DNA of 64,000 nucleotides, from positions 2,046,001 to 2,110,000 of the forward strand of contig NZ_CP024190.1 of NCBI RefSeq assembly GCF_003391395.1. Direction: 5' to 3'. Position numbers and translations under genes: made by a program. The DNA is from Mycobacterium marinum. Lineage in GTDB: Bacteria > Actinomycetota > Actinomycetes > Mycobacteriales > Mycobacteriaceae. Shown here in pieces: positions 41,448-49,900 of the stretch. The number at the start of each line of letters is the position of its first letter. Positions within the stretch are counted from its first letter, which is position 1. The notes below the pieces were generated by a model. The model searched no databases, had not been told where the DNA came from, and saw only the letters and a program-made list of their open reading frames with translations.

Positions 41448-41930
41448 GTGGAGTTCGTTGCTACCACCATGAAGACGGCTGTGGGGGCTGCGGCCATTGC
41501 GGCGGCAAGCGTTTTCGGCGCAGCGTCAGCGTCGGCCGCGCCACCGACTATTCAAGGCTTCGGGACCAGCGAACGGCTCGTCGACGGGCCCATGGTCACC
41601 TCCTACACGGTCGGTAACCTGCAGCTCAGCGATGTCACAATTCCGGGCTACCTACCTCAGGGACAGCTCTACTCGGCCGACGTCACGGCTCGGTCCGTGA
41701 CCGGAACGATCACCCCGCTGGTGTCGAGCTTCAACGCCCGCGCGGCCAACGGTGACACCTACGGAGTGGTCAACGAAGTCCCGGCACCCGGTGGCCTCAA
41801 TCCCGCACCGATCCTTCAGGGCAACAGCCAAAGTGGCGTCCTGTACTTCGATGTGACCGGCCCACCGCCTAATGGCGTTGTGTACAACGACGGCGTGCAA
41901 GACGTTCTCATCTGGACCAGCAACGTCTGA
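41448..41930 (+). CDS. Secreted MPT63-like (DUF1942) immunoglobulin-fold protein
   Basis: A 160-residue secreted protein of the MPT63/MPB63 family. The GTG at 41448 follows GAGAGGGG; an ATG at 41469 is an alternative giving 153 residues. The signal peptide (KTAVGAAAIAAASVFGAASASA) ends near residue 30. The mature part shares the family's pattern with MPT63: VTIPGYLPQGQLYSADVTAR, GTITPLVSSFNARAANGDTY and SGVLYFDVTGPPPNGVVYND, ending DVLIW. MPT63 is a beta-sandwich culture-filtrate antigen of unknown function. M. tuberculosis codes its MPT63 elsewhere (Rv1926c), so this may be a paralogue. It is followed by a PlsC-like gene. Confidence 0.85.
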   Translation: MEFVATTMKTAVGAAAIAAASVFGAASASAAPPTIQGFGTSERLVDGPMVTSYTVGNLQLSDVTIPGYLPQGQLYSADVTARSVTGTITPLVSSFNARAANGDTYGVVNEVPAPGGLNPAPILQGNSQSGVLYFDVTGPPPNGVVYNDGVQDVLIWTSNV

Positions 41931-42048
41931 TTGCGCACCGCTAGCCGACATCCTCCCCGCGTCATCTGGCGCGGGGAGGGTTGTTTGGGCCGTCGAAATC
42001 CGTTCGAATGGCTGAGTCGTGGGTCTGGCGAACGGGTACTCCTTCGCC

Positions 42049-42999
42049 ATGAGCGCAACCGACACGAGTGCAACCGACCCCAGGCCGGAACCGCTACGGC
42101 GACAAGCTCAGCGCCATGCCGAGCGGGCGAGAGTGGCGATGGATGACAAGCGTGAGCGCCGCGACGGCGGACTCAGCGGTTGGGTGGCGCAACGAGCGGG
42201 GCGGTGGGACCTAGATGGCCAAGACGAGGCCACCCTACAGCGGCAGAAGTTTTTCTGGAATCTGTTGGTCGACTACTGGTTTCGCATGGAGATCGACGGC
42301 TGGGAAAACATCCCGGATTCGCCGGCACTGCTGATCGGCATTCACTCGGGTGCTCCCTTTGTCTGGGATGCGTGGACGGTGGGACTGCAGTGGTGGCGGC
42401 GGTTCGGCCCGGAGCGTCCGCTGCACGGTACGGCTCACGATGCGCTGATGGCGATTCCGGGTATTGGGCGCTACTTCCGGTCTATGGGAGTGCTCCCCGC
42501 CGCTCCGGACGCGATCGCCACGGCGTTGGCCGAGGGCCGCGACGTGGCGTTGTGGCCGGGCGGCGAGGTGGATTCATTGCGTCCGTGGACCGAGCGCGAC
42601 TGTGCCAACCTGGCCGGGCGCAAGGGATTCGTGAAGATGGCGATTCGTGCCGGAGTACCGATCGTGCCGATTGCGACCGTCGGCGGGGCGGACGCGATGC
42701 CGGTTCTGATCCGTGGGGACCGTCTGTCGCGGGTGCTACACCTTGACCGGCTGCTGCGCTTGAAGGTGTTCCCGCTGGCGATCTCACTGCCATGGGGGAT
42801 CGCGCCAGCTGCCCTGCCCCAGCTGCCGTTGCCGGCCAAGATCCGCACCCGGTTCATGCCCGCGATCGATCTTGACCACGATCCCGACCTCACCGATGAC
42901 GACGCGTACATCGACGACATCTACCACCAGGTTGAGGGCAGCATCCAACACGGGATGGACGCGTTGGCGCGCAAGCGCGCTCTGCCCCTGTTCGGGTGA
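42049..42999 (+). CDS. PlsC-like lysophospholipid acyltransferase family protein
   Basis: A protein of about 316 residues with the acyltransferase fold of the PlsC/DGAT group. The first motif is degenerate: IGIHSGAPFVWDAW, where a His and a later Asp stand in place of a compact H-x4-D. Later blocks are conserved: MGVLPAAPDAIATALAEGRD, then VALWPGGEVDSLRPW in the position of the FPEG motif, and GFVKMAIRAGVPIVPIATVG. It has no strong membrane helix apart from the region near LLRLKVFPLAISLPWGIAP. The chosen ATG 42049 begins MSATDTSATDP; a GTG at 42019 is in frame. Its acyl acceptor is unknown. Confidence 0.78.
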   Translation: MSATDTSATDPRPEPLRRQAQRHAERARVAMDDKRERRDGGLSGWVAQRAGRWDLDGQDEATLQRQKFFWNLLVDYWFRMEIDGWENIPDSPALLIGIHSGAPFVWDAWTVGLQWWRRFGPERPLHGTAHDALMAIPGIGRYFRSMGVLPAAPDAIATALAEGRDVALWPGGEVDSLRPWTERDCANLAGRKGFVKMAIRAGVPIVPIATVGGADAMPVLIRGDRLSRVLHLDRLLRLKVFPLAISLPWGIAPAALPQLPLPAKIRTRFMPAIDLDHDPDLTDDDAYIDDIYHQVEGSIQHGMDALARKRALPLFG

Positions 43000-43752
43000 T
43001 CAGCGGACGAGGACCTGTTCGGTCGGCACCGAAATGTCTTGCGGCTCTGGCCCCGAACCCGGGCTGAGTACGGGTTGTCGGGCGGTCCATCGGGGCAGCG
43101 GTGGCGTTACCGCCATATAGCCCACGCCCCGCACGGTATCGACCATCGATTCGTGGTCTGCTCCCAGCTTGGCGCGCAGTCGCCGCACATGAACGTCGAC
43201 GGTGCGGGCCCGTCCGTTGCAGTCGTAGCCCCAGACTTCATGCATGAGCCGCGTGCGGGTGAAGGCTTGTCCGGCGTGGCGGACGAGAAAGTGGAACAGC
43301 CGAAATTCGGTGAGTGTCAGGCCTAGGGCTTCGCCGGCCACGGTGACCGTGCAACTGTCCGGGTGAATGGCGAGGTCGCCGAACTCCAGGGTGCCTTTGC
43401 GGGCCCGGCGGCGACGCGTGACCGCCAGCCGCAGCCGGGCTCGCAGCTCGGCCGCGCCGGCCGCCGCCAGCAAGACGTCGTCGAAGTGCCAATCGATGTC
43501 GATGTCGACGAAGTCGGCCGCGGCGACAACTGCAACCACCGCAACAGACGGCGCGTTGGCGGTCAGCCGCCGGCAGGCGCTGCGGGCAGTTGCCAGGTCG
43601 GAGCGCGCGTCGATCATCGCGACATCTGGGCCGGCCCAATCCGGTGGGCCGGCAGCGTCTAGCCGCGCGTGTTGTATTACCGATGCGAACGACTTCAACG
43701 TCGGCAGAGTCGACTCGAAGTCAGCGGCATTGCTGAGCAAGAGGACTCTCAA
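43000..43752 (-). CDS. Atypical OmpR-type response regulator (Rv2884-like)
   Basis: The C-terminal half is a clear OmpR/PhoB winged helix: GTLEFGDLAIHPDSCTVTVA, LTLTEFRLFHFLVRHAGQAF, the recognition region RTRLMHEVWGYDCNGRARTV and DVHVRRLRAKLG. The N-terminal half has the shape of a receiver domain but lacks the acidic pair after strand 1 (VLLLSNAADFES) and the conserved lysine near strand 5; one aspartate remains at the phosphoacceptor place (VAMIDARSD). It is therefore probably phosphorylation-independent, like GlnR. No histidine kinase gene is adjacent. I propose TTG at 43752 (250 residues, GGGAG upstream), near the M. tuberculosis length; an ATG at 43857 would add 35 unrelated residues. 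Confidence 0.78.
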   Translation of the reverse strand: MRVLLLSNAADFESTLPTLKSFASVIQHARLDAAGPPDWAGPDVAMIDARSDLATARSACRRLTANAPSVAVVAVVAAADFVDIDIDWHFDDVLLAAAGAAELRARLRLAVTRRRRARKGTLEFGDLAIHPDSCTVTVAGEALGLTLTEFRLFHFLVRHAGQAFTRTRLMHEVWGYDCNGRARTVDVHVRRLRAKLGADHESMVDTVRGVGYMAVTPPLPRWTARQPVLSPGSGPEPQDISVPTEQVLVR

Positions 43753-44206
43753 AAAACATCTCCCAACCCCTCGCGGGGTTCCAGCCACCCCGGTCCGCAT
43801 GCATCTCCCGGGGAGATGTCTCACGGCGCAGCACTGGGTACCCCTTTTCGGCCGCAACTATTCCGCTCCCGCGTGCCGGTGGCATGCACGACAGTCCAGA
43901 ACAAGTCGGTGGGCCCGATCCGTGTCCGGACCGGGCCCACCTTTCCAACAAGCCTGCTTGAAGCCTGCTTGGTCCCCGGCGGGGCGCCGCGGTTGGGGTC
44001 AACGGCCCGCGCTCGATGGCGGATTCCCGGGGCCCCGGCCGTTCAAACATCGCTGCGCCGGTGTCCGCGACCTGACACCGGGCACCTCTTTGGTGCCGTT
44101 GGAATATGAGCGGACACCCCGGCTACCCCGGAGCAGTGCGATGAGGCAGGATATGAGAGGCCGTTCCGGGTGGTTGCCGGGATGGCACTCTCATGCGAGG
44201 AGATTC
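43753..44206. other. Divergent region between the OmpR-type gene and pyrH
   Basis: About 450 bases with no convincing gene; the frame open through it into pyrH has no family resemblance before 44207. It holds a perfect 8-1-8 palindrome at 43802-43818 and a matching half site at 43757-43764, and ends with the pyrH ribosome binding site GAGGAG. Promoters for both directions should be here. Confidence 0.5.
43802..43818. promoter_or_regulatory. Palindrome CATCTCCC-G-GGGAGATG, operator candidate
   Basis: A perfect 8-bp inverted repeat around a single G, 50-66 bases upstream of the OmpR-type regulator's proposed start. The half site CATCTCCC recurs at 43757-43764, next to that start. A palindrome plus a spaced direct half site fits a regulator binding site and possible autoregulation, but a role as an RNA hairpin is also possible. 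Confidence 0.45.
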
Positions 44207-45004
44207 ATGACGGAGTCCGACGTCGCCGGTGGGGCGGCTCCGAAGCCGGAGCCGGCAAGCGCCAACGGCGTACCGGCAGCTCCTGCTTCGGGGTCGGTGT
44301 CGCAATACAAGCGAGTATTGCTCAAGCTGGGTGGCGAAATGTTCGGCGGCGGTCAGGTGGGCCTGGATCCCGACGTGGTGGCACAGGTGGCCCGGCAGAT
44401 CGCCGAAGTGGTGCGCGGTGGCGTACAGGTGGCGGTCGTGATCGGCGGCGGCAACTTCTTCCGCGGCGCCCAGCTTCAGCAGCGCGGTATGGAGCGGACC
44501 CGGTCGGACTACATGGGAATGCTCGGCACCGTCATGAACAGTCTCGCGTTGCAGGACTTTCTTGAAAAAGAGGGCATAGCTACCCGAGTTCAGACCGCGA
44601 TCACCATGGGCCAGGTGGCTGAGCCATACCTGCCGTTGCGCGCCGTTCGCCACCTGGAGAAGGGGCGAGTGGTGATCTTCGGCGCCGGCATGGGGTTGCC
44701 TTACTTCTCGACGGACACGACGGCGGCGCAGCGCGCACTCGAGATCGGGGCCGACGTGGTTCTGATGGCCAAAGCGGTCGACGGGGTGTTTGCCGAGGAT
44801 CCGCGAGTGAATCCGCACGCCGAGCTGCTCGCCGTGATCAGTCATCGGGAGGTCATCGACCGAGGGTTGCGGGTCGCCGATGCCACCGCATTCAGTCTGT
44901 GCATGGACAATGGCATGCCGATTCTGGTGTTCAACCTGTTGACCAATGGCAATATCGCCCGTGCGGTCGCTGGTGAGAAAATCGGAACGCTGGTCACCAC
45001 CTAA
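44207..45004 (+). CDS. pyrH: Uridylate kinase PyrH
   Basis: PyrH phosphorylates UMP to UDP in pyrimidine nucleotide synthesis and is essential. The ATG at 44207 has GAGGAG upstream and gives 265 residues, near the M. tuberculosis 261. A variable Ala/Pro-rich N-terminal 30 residues precede the amino-acid-kinase core: YKRVLLKLGGEMFGG, VAVVIGGGNFFRGAQLQQRG, YMGMLGTVMNSLALQDFLE and PYFSTDTTAAQRALEIGADV. Followed after 64 bases by frr. Confidence 0.96.
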   Translation: MTESDVAGGAAPKPEPASANGVPAAPASGSVSQYKRVLLKLGGEMFGGGQVGLDPDVVAQVARQIAEVVRGGVQVAVVIGGGNFFRGAQLQQRGMERTRSDYMGMLGTVMNSLALQDFLEKEGIATRVQTAITMGQVAEPYLPLRAVRHLEKGRVVIFGAGMGLPYFSTDTTAAQRALEIGADVVLMAKAVDGVFAEDPRVNPHAELLAVISHREVIDRGLRVADATAFSLCMDNGMPILVFNLLTNGNIARAVAGEKIGTLVTT

Positions 45005-45068
45005 GAGGAAGACTCAATGATCCGCGCTTGCGACGATGCAGGGCGCAGCGATGAGGAGGAGCGGCGCA

Positions 45069-45626
45069 ATGATCGATGAGGCTCTCTTCGATGCAGAAGA
45101 GAAAATGGAGAAGGCCGTATCGGTAGCCCGTGAAGACATGGCGACAATCCGCACCGGCCGCGCGAACCCCGGAATGTTCTCACGGATTGTTATCGACTAC
45201 TACGGCACCCATACCCCTATCACTCAGCTGGCCAGCATCAATGTCCCCGAGGCGCGAATGGTGGTCATCAAGCCGTATGAAGCCAATCAGTTGCATGCGA
45301 TTGAGACGGCAATTCGCAATTCCGACCTCGGGGTGAATCCCACCAACGACGGCACCATCATCCGAGTGGCCGTACCGCAGCTCACCGAGGAACGTCGGCG
45401 CGACCTGGTCAAGCAGGCCAAACACAAGGGCGAGGAAGCCCGGGTCTCGGTGCGCAACATTCGGCGCAAGGCGATGGAAGAACTGCACCGCATCCGCAAG
45501 GACGGCGAGGCCGGCGAGGATGAGGTCGCCCGTGCGGAAAAGGACCTCGACAAGAGCACCCACCAGTACGTCGCGCAGATCGATGAGCTGGTCAAGCATA
45601 AGGAAGGCGAGCTGCTGGAGGTCTAA
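45069..45626 (+). CDS. frr: Ribosome recycling factor
   Basis: RRF splits post-termination ribosomes together with EF-G. The ATG at 45069 has AGGAGGAG upstream and gives 185 residues, the standard length. Conserved features are MEKAVSVAREDMATIRTGRA near the N-terminus, the domain II turn (SRIVIDYYGTHTPITQLASI) and the C-terminal long helix EELHRIRKDGEAGEDEVARA. pyrH-frr-cdsA order is widely conserved. Confidence 0.97.
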   Translation: MIDEALFDAEEKMEKAVSVAREDMATIRTGRANPGMFSRIVIDYYGTHTPITQLASINVPEARMVVIKPYEANQLHAIETAIRNSDLGVNPTNDGTIIRVAVPQLTEERRRDLVKQAKHKGEEARVSVRNIRRKAMEELHRIRKDGEAGEDEVARAEKDLDKSTHQYVAQIDELVKHKEGELLEV

Positions 45627-45658
45627 CGACCTCTCAGCAGCTAAGCCCGTTTAGGTCC

Positions 45659-46573
45659 GTGGCCAACACCGACGCCACCACCGGCACCCCGGCCGACGAG
45701 CCGGTGCAAGAGCCGCCAAAAAAGGCATCACGAGCTGGGCGCGACCTGCCCGCGGCCATCGCAGTGGGCCTCAGCATTGGTTTGTTCCTGGTTGCAACGT
45801 TGGTGTTCGCGCCGCGCGGGTGGGTCGCGATCTGCGCGTTTGCGATGGTCGTCGCTACCCACGAGGTGGTGCGGCGGCTACGTGAAGCCGGGTATCTGAT
45901 TCCGGTTGTTCCGCTGCTGATCGGTGGACAGCTAACCGTCTGGCTGAGCTGGCCATACGGCGTTCGCGGTGTGCTGGCCGGGTTCGGGGCCACGATCGTG
46001 GTTTGCATGTTCTGGCGGCTGTTCATGCAGGACAACCGGCCGCACGACGGTGCTGGCAGCGACGGGGTGCCCGCGTCGGGAACCTATTTGCGCGATACCT
46101 CGACCACCGTTTTTCTGGCCGTTTGGGTTGTGCTATTCGGTTCCTTCGCCGCGATGCTGGTCTACCCACCCAACGGCACCGGATGGGTGTTCTGCGTGAT
46201 GATCGCGATCATCGCGTCCGATGTCGGGGGATACACCGTGGGTGTGCTTTTCGGTAAGCACCCGATGGTCCCTACAATCAGCCCCAAGAAGTCCTGGGAA
46301 GGTTTTGCCGGTTCGCTGTTTTGCGGGATCGTCGCAACGACTATCACGGCGACATTTCTGGCGCATGAACCCCCCTGGGTGGGTGCGCTGCTCGGGGTGC
46401 TGTTCGTGCTCACCACCACGCTGGGTGACCTGGTGGAGTCGCAGGTCAAGCGTGACCTCGGCATCAAAGACATGGGGCGGCTGCTACCCGGCCACGGAGG
46501 TTTGATGGATCGGCTCGACGGCGTTCTGCCGTCAGCGGTAGCGGCCTGGATCGTGATGTCACTGTTGACCTGA
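45659..46573 (+). CDS. cdsA: Phosphatidate cytidylyltransferase CdsA
   Basis: CdsA makes CDP-diacylglycerol, the precursor of all mycobacterial phospholipids including phosphatidylinositol mannosides. The GTG start gives 304 residues. Seven to eight hydrophobic helices are visible after a charged N-terminal 35 residues. The signature sits near the C-terminus: LGDLVESQVKRDLGIKDMG followed by LLPGHGGLMDRLDGVLPS, with the metal-binding aspartates intact. The spacing from frr is 32 bases. Confidence 0.95.
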   Translation: MANTDATTGTPADEPVQEPPKKASRAGRDLPAAIAVGLSIGLFLVATLVFAPRGWVAICAFAMVVATHEVVRRLREAGYLIPVVPLLIGGQLTVWLSWPYGVRGVLAGFGATIVVCMFWRLFMQDNRPHDGAGSDGVPASGTYLRDTSTTVFLAVWVVLFGSFAAMLVYPPNGTGWVFCVMIAIIASDVGGYTVGVLFGKHPMVPTISPKKSWEGFAGSLFCGIVATTITATFLAHEPPWVGALLGVLFVLTTTLGDLVESQVKRDLGIKDMGRLLPGHGGLMDRLDGVLPSAVAAWIVMSLLT

Positions 46574-46939
46574 CAGAGTCAGTCAGCCCCGATGTGACAG
46601 CCGGGTTCGGCTCGGAGAAGATGCGGCAGCTGCTCGAGGCGTAACGCATCTCCGGTAGATCCATGCCCTCCAAATGCGTTCCATCCGCCATAGAACTCAT
46701 CTCGGCCGGATTTGCATTTCTCAATTGTGAGATGCAACGAGTCGCTGTCGGTAACCGGAGCCGCAGTTGGCGTAGTCGCGGTGAGATTGCCGCGAGCCTG
46801 GCGTGTCGTGACGGCTACTCAACTTTTGACGATCTCGTTTTTCTGCAGATACTTCGTTGACCTGCGGTTATAGCGTGTTTGGACCGGTTGGGTCCGGGTC
46901 GAACTTTGTTGGCCTTTGGGTGGATGGGCGGTGGGTGTT
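46574..46939. other. Intergenic region between cdsA and the PE_PGRS gene
   Basis: These 366 bases are distinctly lower in GC than both flanking genes. A 65-codon frame at 46663-46860 exists but has no ribosome binding site and no family resemblance, so I do not call it. The main feature is a 26-bp imperfect palindrome at 46712-46737. M. tuberculosis has an unrelated hypothetical gene (Rv2880c) in this interval. Confidence 0.5.
46712..46737. promoter_or_regulatory. 26-bp operator-like palindrome upstream of the PE_PGRS gene
   Basis: The outer arms TTGCAT and ATGCAA and the core CAATTG pair perfectly; in all, 22 of 26 positions are symmetric. It lies about 200 bases before the PE_PGRS start in low-GC sequence. 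The size fits a TetR- or MarR-type operator or a nucleoid-protein site. No regulator gene is adjacent. Confidence 0.5.
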
Positions 46940-49900
46940 GTGTCGTTTGTGAGTGTGGTTCCGGAGTGGGTGGCGGCCGCGGCAACCGATGTGGCCGGGA
47001 TTGGGTCGGTGGTGGGTGCGGCTAATGCGGCGGCGGCGGGGGCGACGACGTCGGTGACGGCGGCTGCCGGTGATGAGGTGTCGGTGGCGATTGCGGCGTT
47101 GTTTGGGGGGTTTGGTCGCGAGTATCAGGCGGTGTGTGGGCAGTGGGCGGAGTTTGAGCAACGGTTCGCGCGGGCGTTGGGGGCCGGGGCGGGGGCGTAT
47201 GCGGGGGCTGAGGCGGCCGCGGTGGGGACGTTGTCGCCGCTAGGGGTGATTGAGCAGGGCGTGTGGGGGGCGGTGAACGGGCCGGCGGTGGCGTTGTGGG
47301 GGCGGCCGTTGATCGGTGATGGCGCTGATGGGGCGGCCGGGACCGGTCAAGCCGGTGGGGCGGGGGGCTTGTTGTGGGGTAACGGGGGTAATGGGGGTTC
47401 GGGCGGGGTGGGTCAAAACGGTGGGGCGGGTGGTTCGGCGGGGTTGATCGGGCGAGGCGGGGCCGGTGGTGCGGGCGGGCTCAGCGGCGGCTCGGGGGCT
47501 GGCGGTGCGGGTGGGGTGGGCGGCAATGGTGGCTGGTTGTGGGGTGCCGGCGGGGATGGTGGTGCCGGTGGGGTGGGTGCGGTTAGTGGTGGTGTTGGTG
47601 GTGGGGCGGGTCGGGCGTGGTTGTGGGGTGCGGGCGGGGCCGGCGGTGCTGGTGGGCAGGGCATGGGTCTAGATGGCGGTGCTGGTGGTGGTGGTGGGCA
47701 GGGCGGGTTGGTTTATGGCGGCGGCGGGGCTGGTGGTGCCGGTGGGGTGGGTGGTGAGGTCGGCGGTGGTGGTGTCGGCGGTACCGGCGGGGCTGGTGGT
47801 GCGGCGGGGCTGATCGGCCACGGTGGGGCCGGGGGTGGCGGTGGTGCCGGTGATGGCGGTAGCACCGGGGGTGCGGGCCAGACCGGTGGTGATGGCGGCC
47901 GTGCCGGTGATGGGGGCGTTGGGGGGCGGGGCGGCTGGCTGGCCGGTGCCGGCGGCGACGGGGGTGCTGGCGGTGTCGGGGGTGTCGGCGGTGCCGGTGG
48001 TGGCGGCGCGGACGGGCTGGTGTTGGGCAGTGACGGCGGAGATGGCGGTGATGGCGGTACCGGCGGGGCCGGGGGGACCGGCGGCGCCGGGGGTGCGGGC
48101 GGGTTGATCAGTTTGTTCGGCGGCCAGGGTGCCGGCGGGGCCGGCGGTGCCGGTGGGGCCGGTGGGCTGGCCGGTGATGGTGGTGCCGGGGCCACGGGCA
48201 CGTTTGCCGGTGGTGGCAGCGGTACCGGTGGTGCCGGCGGTGATGGCGGCACCCCCGGTGTGGGTGGTGCTGGCGGCGCCGGCGGGGCCGGCTCGATCGC
48301 GGGCGCTCATGGCAGCGAAGGTGCCCGCCCACTGAGCGGTAATGGCGGTAGCGGAGGCCGCGGGGCGGACAGCGCGGTGCTGGGCGGAACCGGCGGGGCT
48401 GGCGGCAACGGCGGTCTCTACGGCAATGGTGGTGCGGGCGGGGCTGGCGGCAACGGGATCGCCGGATCGCGGGGCTTGACCGCGATCACTGCGGGCGACT
48501 CGGGCACCGCCGGCCACGACGGTGGCGCCGGTGGTGATGGCGGGACCGGCGGCCTGGGCGGTGCCCTGGCCGGCCACGGGGGCGACGGCGGAGCCGGTGG
48601 CACCGGCGGCGACGGTGGGGCCGGCGGGTCCGGCGCGGCCGGTGCTGTCGGGGAGGACGGCACCGTGGCAGACCCCGACGGTGGTCGTGGTGGCGACGGC
48701 GGGTCCGGCGCCGGGGGCGGGGCCGGCGGGGCCGGCGGTAACGGTGGGACCGGTGGTGACGCACAAGCGGCCGGCTACGCCGACGGCGTTCGCGGCGCCG
48801 GCGGATCCGGCGGGACTGGCGGGGCCGGCGGGCTGGCGGGCGACGGCGGCCGCGGTGGTGACGGCGCGGTCGGATTGGGCGGCGATGGCGGCGACGGTGG
48901 CCACGGCGGCGACTCCGGTCCTGGCGGGTCCGGCGGTGCCGGTGGTAACGGCGGGAGCACCGGACTGCACGGCCTTTCCGGAGCAACCCCGACCAGCGGC
49001 GGCAACGGCGGTGCCGGCGGTGAGGGAGGCAGGGGTGCGATCGATATCGCCGGTGGGACCGGCGGGGCCGGTGGTGACGGCGGAACGTATGGCGATGGCG
49101 GTGACGGCGGTGCCGGTGGCGACGGTGTCACCGGATCGCAGGGTTTGACCGCGACCACACCGGGGGGCTCGGGTACCAACGGTGGGGCTGGCAGCGCTGG
49201 TGGTGCTGGCGGGTCCGGCGGGCTGGGCGGAACCCTGGCTGGTCACGGCGGTGATGGTGGTGCCGGCGGGGCCGGCGGTGATGGTGGTTTCGGCGGGTCC
49301 GGCGCGACTGGTAGCTCCGGGGATCAGGGCAGCGCCGCGGATCCCACCGGTGGCCGTGGCGGTGACGGCGGATCCGGCGCGGACGGTGGGGCCGGTGGTA
49401 CCGGAGGTGACGGCGGGGCCGGTGGACAGGCACAAGCCGCCGGCTACGCCGACGGCACCCGCGGCGCCGGCGGCAACGGTGGTGCCGGCGGGTCCGGCGG
49501 GCTCGCCGGCGACGGCGGCCGCGGTGGAGACGGCGCGGTCGGATTCGGTGGGGCCGGCGGGGACGGCGGCCACGGCGGTAACACCGGCGCCGGCGGGGTC
49601 GGCGGTAGAGGCGGTGTCGGCTCGACCACCGGACTCACCGGCCTTGGCGGGCATAGCCCGACCAACGGCGGCAACGGCGGTGCCGGCGGTGGTGGCGGCA
49701 ACGGCGCGGTCGATATCGCGGGCGGGGTCGGCGGTGCCGGCGGTAACGGCGGGCTCTACGGCAACGGCGGGCACGGCGGCGACGGCGGTGACGGCGTCAA
49801 TGGAGAACGCGGGTTGACCGCGATTGCTCCGGGGGGCTCAGGCACCGACGGCGGGGCCGGCAGTGTGGGCGGCGCGGGCGGGGCCGGTGGCAACGGTGGG

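Noticed and set aside
46663..46860. 65-codon frame upstream of the PE_PGRS gene
   Set aside because: No ribosome binding site, and it contains the palindrome at 46712-46737; composition is not protein-like.
47669..49774. A 701-codon open frame and several others opposite or out of frame with the PE_PGRS gene
   Set aside because: The GGT/GGC repeats leave all frames open. These frames encode only Thr/Ala/Gly, Pro/Ala or Arg/His repeats with no family resemblance, while the + frame has a full PE domain.
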